Source: Smittium mucronatum (Eukaryota > Kickxellomycota > Harpellomycetes > Harpellales > Legeriomycetaceae). From it: a DNA stretch of 13,578 nucleotides. Every line of letters starts with the position of its first letter. Position 1 is the first letter of the stretch. The stretch lies in the NCBI GenBank assembly GCA_001953115.1, contig LSSL01004458.1, positions 1-13,578 of the forward strand, read 5' to 3'. The translations under genes were made by a program, and so were the position numbers. Below, one piece after another: positions 1-7,278 of the stretch. The notes below the pieces were generated by a model. The model did not search any database. It was not told the DNA's origin and saw only the letters and a list, made by a program, of their open reading frames with translations.

Positions 1-352
1 CTTGTAGCTGACTTAAAGTATGTTTAGACTCCCCCCCAAGGAGTTTTCCAACTATCCACAACCGGGATTCATTGAAATTCTAAAGTTGATTTTTTATGTC
101 TGAGCGGATCGGTGCAGGTATGAACCGGCCGATCGTCTTATTTCGCTGTATGTCCCATCGAGAGAAATTTAATAAGATGTGGTCGACAGTTTCAGGCATA
201 TCGATTTTGCAGAAAGGACAATTTTTTTTGAATTTTTCATATAAAAATTTCATATTTGATAGTCGCTGGACGGTCTGGAAGGTCTCCGTTCTCATTTTCC
301 CGATGTCCTGGAGGTCAAATTTCAGGTCAAACCCTGATATACAAAAAAGCAA
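1..352 (-). pseudogene. LINE (non-LTR retrotransposon) reverse transcriptase, C-terminal zinc-knuckle fragment
   Basis: Read on the minus strand from about 352 to the window edge. The frame contains NCPFCKIDMPETVDHILLNF followed by SRWDIQR, the pattern of the zinc-binding segment that follows the reverse transcriptase domain in many non-LTR elements (C-x2-C ... ET-x2-H-x2-L-x2-C-x2-W). The last expected Cys is replaced: the residues after HILL are N-F. A TAG stop interrupts the frame at 80-82, but the same frame continues to base 1 with LWIVGKLLGGESKHTLSQLQ, which resembles the LLGGE-type tail after this knuckle in such elements. Stop codon, lost ligand and missing polymerase core mark it as a dead 5'-truncated or fragmentary copy. 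It lies tail to tail with no gene, just beyond the 3' end of the sterol transporter gene. The element may continue left of the window. Confidence 0.7.
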
Positions 353-357
353 AAAAT

Positions 358-363
358 TTTATT
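358..363 (-). terminator. Candidate poly(A) signal of the sterol transporter gene
   Basis: The minus strand reads AATAAA here (TTTATT on the plus strand), about 130 bases after the stop codon at 494-496. It is the nearest canonical hexamer downstream of the gene. In such AT-rich DNA a hexamer can arise by chance, so the assignment rests on position alone. Confidence 0.35.
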
Positions 364-493
364 TAATAAAATGCTGATTTATAAATGTAAAGTTGAATAA
401 AACTTATCAAAAACGAGACATCATATGTAGAAAAATAGTTTAAACTAAGAATAATAAATTTATACATATAGACAAATGTGGATGAAAGACCAT

Positions 494-3020
494 CTACAAA
501 TATAATAGAAAAAACATAGCAAAAATTATTAACATGAATATAAATATAGGGACCAAGATGGTCGAAGAGACTCGAAAAGATCCACCTTTTCCAAACACCG
601 TCCATTGAAAAAAGTTCAGGCGTATGAATAGCGAAATAACTAAATCTTCAAACCAATGACGTGGAATTTCATCACCAATTCTGTACAAAATGCCATGATG
701 TGTTTCTTTAGGATTAGAATCTTGGGCGGGATTGCAATCATCTGTGCCGATTTCCTCTACCTGACGGAGATTGGTATCAGTGAGACCATCAACACTATCG
801 ATAATATCTGATATGGTCATGGAGGAGGGTGGTGAATTTACCATTGATTTTTCGACAAGCTGATCTATATCTTTTGGTTGTTTTACATTTTCTAACAGAA
901 TATCTGAACTGGACTTGACCCCAGCAAAAAAAAATTGCTCAATCTTGGATCTCATCCAAGACTTCTTACTCCATTGGATAGTAGTACTAATTTTTATAAG
1001 AGTAGAGGTACTGGTAGGAGACTTATCAACACGCTCTAGACTATACAAGGATTTGACGAAGAAAGATCCACCGTATGGAACATCAGGAGTTGAGGAAATT
1101 ACCTCAATGACTATATAGTTTTCAGGATCAAATGATACTAACTTAAATTTCTCAACAGATCGAGTCTGTTTCGGGCCAACTACCAAATTCAAAGGCCTGA
1201 TATAATTCACTTTGATTTCATCGCCTGCAAGAGGCAAATCTCTTTCCCATTTTCCAATTGAAATATCTATTAAAAAGGTCAAGGAATATTATTGATGAAA
1301 ATTAAATTCAAACTAAAATTTTAGATGATATGGAGCTATACCAACCTAATAATCCTTCCTGAATCATTGAGCACTTTCTAACATTACAGGCACTATCTAA
1401 ATCCTTGGATGAAGAGTCCATGAATTGTAAATAATGAGTAAGAGGAAAGTTCAAACCAAAAAATAGCATCCGTGACACTATTGGTAATGGGGTGTCTACT
1501 GTAGTTTCCAAAATTCGATTTTGCAGATGTTCGATCTTGGAATAGCCGAAGTTAACCCTTTCTTTAACGGGGGGAGCTGGAATTGATTCAGATTGAGAGT
1601 CTGAAATAACATCGTTATCTTTGGGCACAATGTCGCTTATTTCAGATGCAACATCGCTTTTCTCATAAACAATTTCGCTTTTCTCGCACACAACATCACT
1701 TTCTTCATACAAAACGTCACCTTTTTCTGATACAAAATCGCTTTTCTCGATAGCGATATCGGTTTTTTCGAAAGTGATCTCATCTTCCTCATTCAAAACA
1801 TTGCTTTTTTCGTATATCATATCTCTTTTTTCAGACACAATGTCATCTTTTTTAGAAATAACATCGCTTTTTTCTAACAATAAATGTCCCTTATCAGATA
1901 CAACTTCAACTTTCTCAGATAAAAATCCACATTTTTCAGACTCAAAACCAGCTTTTTCAGATACGAAATCAACTTTTTCGGATACAAAGCTGGCTTTTTC
2001 GGATATGTAATCACCTTCTTCGGTTACAAATACACCTTTTTCAGACACAAGCTTGTCTTTTCCGGATACAAAGCTAGCTTTCTCTGATGCAAATTCATCT
2101 TTATCGGAGACAGATTCACGTCTTTCTGATGAAAATTTTAATAAACCATGGCTATTATTGAATGATCCATGCGTGGAAAAAAACGAGCTATTAGAATGCA
2201 GTAGAGTATTAACAGGAGTAAACATTGACTTGACAGATTTTAGATGATCATGTTTTCCGCTCCTGTAAGAGCCCCAACTATCGGAAAATCCTCTTCCCTT
2301 CTTTTTATGCTTAAACATATGAGTTGGATTCGGAATATGAAATGACTTATGCTTAGAATATAGGGCATGTATATGGCTATAAGCTAACTCAAAGTCACTA
2401 AAATCGAAGAAAAAGAAGTTGGAATCATGAGTTGACACGATAATCGAGTTATATTCAAGAGGAAAGTCACTCCTTTCCATGCAAACGGCATCATGGAAGG
2501 ATAAGTCAAAATGTGTAGCCCCTCCATCATCAGTCGAATTAAAATAGATACTATCAGCTGAAACCATAAGGACCCCGCTTAATTCCTTCTCGATGGAAAA
2601 TTTACAAGTGTATTCTAGTGAATAGTAGAAACCCCCATTTTACTGAATTAATATAATAAATTACAGGATAAGCTTAGAGCAAATGGAAACTGAATATAAA
2701 TTTGAATAATTACCGTTCAGAATATCCTGTGGAGCAGGTCTTTTTGATAGAAACGAGTGGAGCTCTGTTTTTGTATTAGCAGACACAATTGATCCAACGG
2801 ATCCAGACCTACTATAAATCCTTTGGCCAATTTTAGACCGGTATTCACCAGAATCATCAGATTCTCGAGAAAATTCGCCAAGATGACTATGAGTAAATTC
2901 ATCCTTAATGCTCTTAAGGGAGGGTCTCGTTAAATGCTCGATCATATGAGAAGCCCCTGAAGAGGTTGTGCTTTTTCTGAACTCGTGCTCATGCTTTTTA
3001 GAGTTCTTGAAGAGCTTCAT
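494..3020 (-). CDS. LAM/Ltc/GRAMD1-type sterol transporter (GRAM + VASt + membrane anchor), three exons
   Basis: Exons on the minus strand are 3020-2714, 2614-1346 and 1266-494. They join in phase to 782 residues. The ATG at 3020 is the first after an in-frame stop and has A at -3. Residues about 88-190 form a GRAM domain split by intron 1; the join restores NEYTCKFSIEKELSGVLMVS, and the domain ends FELAYSHIHALY. Residues 272-439 are 24 tandem heptads. Residues about 479-640 form a VASt (StART-like) domain: LPIVSRMLFFGLN, GKWERD, YIRPLNLVVGPKQT (547-560), TPDVPYG (585-591) and a W-x4-W-x3-KIE segment (624-635). Residues 761-782 are a hydrophobic C-terminal anchor. In characterised relatives (yeast Ltc1/Lam6, Ysp2; animal GRAMD1) GRAM binds membrane lipid at contact sites, VASt carries sterol from plasma membrane to ER, and the tail sits in the ER. 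A single VASt makes it closest in layout to Lam5/Lam6 and GRAMD1. Family is secure; sterol as cargo is inferred. Both splice joins need cDNA support. Confidence 0.85.
1267..1345 (-). other. Intron 2 of the sterol transporter gene (79 bases)
   Basis: Minus-strand donor GTTGGT and acceptor TAATAG. Exon 2 ends ...EGLL plus G, and exon 3 begins AT, giving GAT (Asp) and the in-frame join EGLLDISIGKWERD inside the VASt domain. The overlapping donor GTATAG, four bases further on, looks more like a fungal donor but would create a stop codon at the join. The donor sequence is therefore atypical but is the one the protein requires. Confidence 0.7.
1605..2108 (-). repeat. 21-bp coding minisatellite, 24 heptad repeats in the sterol transporter linker
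   Basis: Exactly 504 bases, 24 x 21, inside exon 2. Each unit encodes a heptad close to S-E-K-x-D/x-F/V-V, for example SEKASFV, SEKVDFV, SEKGDVL, YEKSDVA. The unit is most uniform in copies 2 to 14 and decays toward the VASt side (NEEDEIT, PKDNDVI). Charged residues stand at positions 2, 3 and often 5; two hydrophobic residues stand side by side at 6 and 7. That spacing is not the a/d spacing of a classical coiled coil. The plus strand reads as Ser/Asp/Phe-rich open frames over the same bases; these are antisense shadows. The array separates GRAM from VASt by roughly 290 residues in total. Confidence 0.9.
2615..2713 (-). other. Intron 1 of the sterol transporter gene (99 bases)
   Basis: Minus-strand donor GTAATT and acceptor CACTAG. 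Exon 1 ends ...QDILN plus G (phase 1), and exon 2 starts AA, making GAA (Glu) and restoring the GRAM sequence DILNEYTCKFSIEKEL. The 15 codons before the Met at 2567 are open and fit the GRAM core, so that Met is internal and not a start. Confidence 0.75.
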
Positions 3021-3111
3021 TATATTGTAGTTGCTCAAGGGTATCGATTGCGAAAAAAAGATACTCGCACTGTTAAGCTATTTTCTTGAAAATTTCAGAA
3101 CTAATTGCATG

Positions 3112-3126
3112 TTATATATATTTATA
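3112..3126 (-). promoter_or_regulatory. Candidate TATA element of the sterol transporter gene
   Basis: The minus strand reads TATAAATATATATAA about 92 to 106 bases upstream of the ATG at 3020. Spacing suits a eukaryotic TATA box with a short 5' leader. Further upstream (3187-3240) the minus strand has long A tracts, which could be nucleosome-poor promoter DNA. The AT-rich background weakens the call. Confidence 0.35.
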
Positions 3127-3667
3127 CTATTTAATAATCTACTACTATGTTTTGACAAATTTCTATTTCGGAGACCATTCTTTAGCTTTTTTTTTTTACG
3201 AAAAGACCATTTTTCAGTTCAGTCATATTTTTTTTAACACCTGGCTCATTAGCTAATTTTTTTTCTAATTGCGCTTATGAGTTATATCACAGACTAACCA
3301 ATAGGATTTATAAACAATCCCGATAAAAAAAACTCTTTTATTATTAATTTGAAAAATATATCCGCGATATGTTTTTGATATACCAAATTGATTTTCGGCT
3401 AATAGTGCTCCTAGTATTACAAATTGGGATGATCTAAAGGGTCAAAAAGATGTATTTGGACTCAATAAGAACCTTTCATTTCCCGCTTTCAGTATAAAAA
3501 AAGCAGCCATACGCAAATTTGTTCAATGAAACATAACTTGCTTGATGGTCAGCTCTTTCAGTGCCCAAAAATATTATTTCCTAATCGTGTAATTTATTGT
3601 TTTCTATTCGGCAATTCTGAAAATTAAACAGCTTGTATAGGCTAACTTTTAAAAAAATATTTAGATC
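3127..3667. other. Intergenic, no gene seen
   Basis: AT-rich spacer upstream of the sterol transporter gene. Short open frames on both strands (for example 3031-3237 plus, 3581-3778 minus) show no domain, motif or codon signature that I recognise. I see no tRNA-like A and B boxes. Confidence 0.6.
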
Positions 3668-3685
3668 TAACCCTGAAAGGGTTAA
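3668..3685 (-). repeat. piggyBac-like terminal motif, copy 1 (right-end orientation)
   Basis: Plus strand CCCTGAAAGGG followed by TTAA (3682-3685); on the minus strand this is TTAA-CCCTTTCAGGG. piggyBac-superfamily elements insert at TTAA, and their terminal repeats commonly begin with CCC. The bases 3668-3684 also form a 7-bp inverted repeat (TAACCCT, loop GAA, AGGGTTA). No matching left end was found before it, so it would be the remains of one end. Confidence 0.4.
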
Positions 3686-3853
3686 AAAATAAACACTTGT
3701 TTGATAAAAAGAAAAATTCTTCGATTCTGTTCTATGTATTGGGAAAGGTATTACTTTGAATTTATATGTATTAGCCACTGTTTATAGAAATGATAAAATT
3801 TTGATACGCAGTAATAAAAGAGGAAAACACAGAAATTAATTTCCTATTCATAG

Positions 3854-3988
3854 ATGGAAGTCGTAAAACCACAAACTAGGTTTTTGAACAGGGATATTGA
3901 AAAATGTCAAGTATGCTCTGGTTGTGAAAACCATCTTGCATAAATCAAATGTATAGACTTTTTCCTGGAGGTTTATTGTCTGGGTACC
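3854..3988 (+). pseudogene. Possible piggyBac transposase C-terminal Cys-rich relic
   Basis: The plus frame starting at 3854 reads a basic stretch and then EKCQVCSGCENHLA, a TAA stop at 3941, and in the same frame IKCIDFFLEVYCLGTL. Cys spacing (C-x2-C-x2-C ... C ... V-Y-C-L-G) resembles the C-terminal cysteine-rich domain of piggyBac/PGBD transposases, which usually runs C-x2-C ... C-x2-C ... LC ... CF ... H. The final CF and His are absent. It ends directly at a TTAACCCTTTCAGG motif, which supports a transposon context, though that motif points the other way. The match is short and interrupted, so chance is possible. Confidence 0.35.
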
Positions 3989-4002
3989 TTAACCCTTTCA
4001 GG
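3989..4002 (+). repeat. piggyBac-like terminal motif, copy 2 (left-end orientation)
   Basis: TTAA (3989-3992) followed by CCCTTTCAGG. It shares 14 bases with the copy at 6053 and with the reverse complement of the copy at 3671-3685, then diverges (GTGATA instead of GGTCAA or GGTTAG). The orientation implies an element extending to the right, but no partner right end was found downstream. Confidence 0.4.
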
Positions 4003-6052
4003 TGATATATTCATAATAGGCACTATTTTTCAGAAAATCAAATATTTCACTGAGCAGTATCATACTCTTTTTGAGAGATTTCACCTTGTAAATGAACGGT
4101 CGCGCGGATATTTATTTAAATTTAACCGCTTGTGATAAAATATTAAACAGTAAACCTAAATTTCTGTAATTTGAGAATATGAATAATATTTTTTAGTCTA
4201 TAATACGCTAATCTATTTTTTTTAATCGGAAGAAAACGAAAGAAAAAAGATCTATGTGAATGGTCCTGACTGCTTATAAGTTGCTAACTCTTACCTTTTT
4301 TGGAAGCAGAGAATGTGAACTTATGGATACATTCAGCGAATAAAGTTACAAGAAATTAAAAGATAGCATAAATGATATAAGTTGAAAAAATTTTCTGCCG
4401 ACATAATGAAAGTGTGACTTATATTTTCTAATTTCTTGACCAATCCTTTCGACAGGGTTATATTTCAAGAAAACCAGCATTAATTTTAGTCTAAAATAGT
4501 ACTATCCCAAAAAGCAAATTCTAAATGGCAGATTCTTTTAAGACCGGACTTTTCTTTTACTATAAAAACTATAGGCTTGAAAGAAAATTGATCATATCCA
4601 TACCAATAAAAATGGAAAAATAATCTTTAAATTTACAAATTTTGCGTATAATTTTTTTTTGATATTGCAGCTACAATTGACCAATAAATTTATATTTCAA
4701 TTCTGTGCCATATTTCCAAATTAGAAAAGTACTAAGAAATAATAGTAAAGTGACCGTTCTCAAAGGGAACATCCCAAATGGTAAAGGGCTTGATCGATTC
4801 AATTGGCGATGAAATCTATAATAAAAATCACCATACTAAAAAAGGTTCAATCGGAATTTGGTTTTTATTAAAACACCACATTCTTTAGTACTCCAGGAGG
4901 TCAAGTTTTTTATTTCCCGTTTAGTAATAGCATTGATTTGTGATATTAGGTTTTCTATTCGCTTACAATTATAGATGTAGCAAATAATAACTGTGAGAAA
5001 CCAAAAGTAGGCCAATTTACCACAGTTTTGAAGTTTATATTTTGATATTAAGTTAATATTATGCAAGAATGATTAGCCTATAGTACTTTGTAAATAAAGT
5101 GCAATATCTGTCGAGGAATCACATATTTAGTCTTTCGGGACTGGATAGTCAATAATGCGATCCAATTTTAGGTTAAAAATTCGTTTTGTTTTAGAATAAA
5201 CGCATAATTTTTACTATTATCAAATAGAAAATGTTTCTTTTTTATAAATTGGAGCCCAATGCACTATTGGAAACATAAAGAGTTAAGTCGTTGATAATGG
5301 ACTATATATCTATTACCAATTAATATATTTTTATGACCACTGAAAATAGAATATTATTTAGTGTTTTTACATTGGTTTAATTTAGAAAAATAACTCATCT
5401 ATTTGCTGATAATATCTAGATTTTGGTATATTTTAGATAATGCACTTAGTACGAATGTAAGCGAGACCATGATAAAAAAATAGTTCAAGCTGATCAAATA
5501 GAATTGGCACCCTAAATTATAGAATACTAGGGAGGCCCTTTTTGAAAGCAGGCTCTTATCTATTTAAAAATCTCTGCCTTTGTGACTTGAAAATCCGGGT
5601 AGTATTGGGTAACCCGAGCAAATTTGTAAGTTGATTTTTTCTTTTCGCTAATGCAATTTATTAAAAATACAGATTAGTAATCAAAAACAGCATTTTTGAG
5701 AGAATTTTTTCCTAAAACTCAAAAATCAAAATAAATTCTCGTAAAAAAAAAAAGGAAAAGACTCAAAAAACACCAAATATATCCCTTATCAATCTATCTT
5801 ATTAGTAGATATAATTGGTTAAAATTATGTGAAAAAAAGGCTATATAAAACGCTCAGAATATATAAAAATGAGAACCCGAATGATAATAATCTCATCTTC
5901 CAACTGCGTAAAGTCGAGTAATTGAGGTCAAATCCACAACTCGTATGTACCCTATAGGCACTGCTACTAGTTGGTAGGATTGAAAGGGATGTATTAAATC
6001 ATAAATTCTGCCCCACTTAACTATCAAAAGTTCGTTTGGTTGAATGAGATAA
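4003..6052. other. Intergenic, no intact gene seen
   Basis: About 2 kb of AT-rich DNA. The longest open frame (4836-5066, minus, 76 residues) is unrecognised and has no family motif. The only local structure noted is an AATAAA (5730-5735) followed after seven bases by a 12-base A run (5743-5754), with an 8-bp inverted repeat GAGAATTT/AAATTCTC at 5700-5707 and 5733-5740. No tRNA, rRNA or spliceosomal RNA signature was seen. Confidence 0.6.
5730..5754 (+). repeat. Possible retroposed mRNA or retroposon 3' end (AATAAA + poly(A))
   Basis: AATAAATTCTCGT is followed by 12 A. The layout and sequence resemble the tail of the retroposon at 11737-11765 (AATAAATTTCCCG and 16 A). No convincing target-site duplication was found around it, so an old insertion and chance are both possible. 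Confidence 0.25.
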
Positions 6053-6067
6053 TTAACCCTTTCAGGG
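6053..6067 (+). repeat. piggyBac-like terminal motif, copy 3 (left-end orientation)
   Basis: TTAA (6053-6056) then CCCTTTCAGGG, followed by TCAA. It is the best copy of the motif on the plus strand. It lies 100 to 370 bases left of the minus-strand transposase relic at 6424-6170, an arrangement that would suit the left end of an element carrying its transposase on the minus strand, but the missing second half of the protein would have to have been deleted. Confidence 0.4.
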
Positions 6068-6169
6068 TCAATAGAGAAAAAGATGGCTCTTCATATCAGT
6101 TTAGTTATCTTTAGACCAATAATATTTGTATAATATTAAATAAACCATTAATTTAGGCCAATTGGAATT

Positions 6170-6424
6170 GATATTATACACAAATTTGGGCGAGGCACAA
6201 ACTTGGGCCGGGAAATGGTTAAAAAGGCCTAATTAATTGAGATTTATTGAAATTTTCGACCCACGATAAAATGATATCGATCTTTCTACGCTGATTTCAT
6301 TAGAAAAACCTGAAAAGATTGTATTGTGACCCTGACCGAAGATTACGAAAATTCTTCGCATGTGGTTTAGTTTCAGAATATAATGACTCGGATCAATCTT
6401 CCTACAACCAATCACTCTGTTCAT
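6170..6424 (-). pseudogene. Possible piggyBac transposase relic (first catalytic motif region)
   Basis: A 63-codon minus frame (6424-6236, stop at 6233-6235) ends SNEISVERSISFYRGSKIS. This resembles the first catalytic block of piggyBac transposases, roughly y-P-x-x-x-I-S-I-D-E-S-M-x-x-F-K-G-R. The Asp-Glu of that block would be Glu-Arg here, so it could not be active. After the stop the same frame continues with ASPKFVYNI, reminiscent of the next conserved KP-x-KFG segment. Upstream residues (LKLNHMRRIFVIFGQGHN) fit the poorly conserved stretch before the block only loosely. Alone this is a weak match; the nearby TTAA-CCC motif and the clearer relic near 9.5-10.1 kb raise it. Confidence 0.35.
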
Positions 6425-7108
6425 ATTTCTTTGTCACTGGGACATTTCATGTTGCTGCAACTGCCCCTTAAATATAAAGGAAATAATTAGCGAAATTCTA
6501 GTACGGTTATCTAAATAAAAATAATCATTTTAACTATGATTAGATATTCTGCGATTTTTTTTCAAACACACGACTTTATTTAAAAATGATCATCACAATC
6601 TAAGTGATTTTTTTTTGTATAACTGAATTTTATTGTAAGATAACGTCATTAAAAACTATTCTAAAAAAATACGAAAAAAAGAAAAAGAAGAATAGAAAAG
6701 ACTATTATCATAACTACAATAAGCTCTTCTGCTGGATTACCAGCTGCGTACCTATGAGAAAAGGATGCAATCTACAAACTGAAAGACCCCCTCTGACATT
6801 GCTTCAAGTAGTTGTGTGACTTAAGGTTACTTGCAGCCAAGAATTAAGCTCTTTTTCAACGAATAATAGATCATTTAAATTGCTGAGCTTCTAGTCAGAG
6901 TCTATTTCCAACAAGATTAATAAAATTAGGCTCTTACCCAAACGTGGGATTGGCCTACATGGCTTTCCTACAAATAGCTGTTAGACGCTGAGATCCATCT
7001 GACTGTCTAACGCTGGACTTGTACATTAGACTATGTCTCAGCTGTGCTAAACGATCGGTTCCTCCTGTTTCGAGATGGTCCTCCTATGGAATCGCTGTCC
7101 TCCGAATT

Positions 7109-7194
7109 GCTGTGTGTTATCTCCACTACTCCCAACCAAGAATAGTGCAACGCTGTGCGCTGTCTTCACTACTCTCAACCAAAAATAGTACAAC
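7109..7194 (+). repeat. 43-bp tandem duplication inside repeat copy 1
   Basis: Two adjacent 43-base units (7109-7151 and 7152-7194), each starting GCTGTG and ending AGT-R-CAAC, with 7 differences. All seven are transitions (C/T or A/G). A third partial GCTGCG follows at 7195. The whole array lies in the 153-base segment that the other repeat copy lacks. Confidence 0.85.
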
Positions 7195-7213
7195 GCTGCG
7201 TGAAATTTTAGTC

Positions 7214-7237
7214 TAGTGTACTTCGAAAAGTACACTA
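7214..7237. repeat. Perfect 10-bp hairpin in repeat copy 1
   Basis: TAGTGTACTT, loop CGAA, AAGTACACTA. On the minus strand the loop is TTCG. The corresponding bases in copy 2 (TAGTTAACTT-CGAA-AAGTATAATA as read in the same sense) keep the loop and four closing pairs but have lost pairing in the outer stem. Confidence 0.85.
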
Positions 7238-7278
7238 TTAAGCCCCTAAACCACAGCAAGATATTTCACTCTTAGGGA

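Larger units (their letters stand above)
6828..7278 (+). repeat. Dispersed repeat, copy 1 (inverted relative to 13282-13578)
   Basis: Bases 6828-7046 align without gaps to the reverse complement of 13360-13578 with 6 mismatches in 219 (97%). After 153 bases with no counterpart (7047-7199), homology resumes at 7200-7278 against 13282-13360 at about 78%. The block is clearly less AT-rich than the DNA on its right, and this composition starts earlier, near 6721, so the element probably begins outside the compared part. It has no convincing coding frame. Internal features are GTTAGAC/GTCTAAC (an inverted pair in both copies, one base changed in copy 2) and AGAC-TAT-GTCT. TTCCAACA and its complement TGTTGGAA look like a copia-type LTR edge, but homology runs straight across it. 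Class unknown: terminal repeat, LTR or SINE are all open. Confidence 0.85.

Noticed and set aside
1552..1562. TTAACCCTTTC inside exon 2, resembling the piggyBac-like end motif
   Set aside because: It encodes part of KERVNFGYS in the open frame, and the match stops before AGG; most likely coincidence.
1774..2247. Plus-strand open frames rich in F-S-D-T-K across the heptad array
   Set aside because: They are the antisense reading of the 21-bp coding repeat; the periodic unit keeps the opposite strand open. The minus frame has the domain context and splices in phase.
4836..5066. 76-codon minus-strand open frame
   Set aside because: No recognisable domain; length is within chance for this composition, and no promoter or splice context supports it.
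5928..5950. GAGGTCAAATCC and other T-arm-like strings as a tRNA
   Set aside because: No acceptor stem, A box or anticodon arm could be fitted on either strand here, at 7517-7530, or at 11605-11640.
6901..6913. TTCCAACA / TGTTGGAA as a copia-type LTR border
   Set aside because: Homology between the two repeat copies runs unbroken through it, and neither a primer-binding site nor a polypurine tract lies next to it.
7200..7245. Self-cleaving hammerhead ribozyme around the CGAAA hairpin
   Set aside because: No CTGANGA core was found at a suitable distance on either strand.
7019..7259. Overlapping open frames of 65 and 70 codons on both strands in repeat copy 1
   Set aside because: They cover the 43-bp tandem duplication and hairpin, are not preserved in copy 2, and show no family motif.
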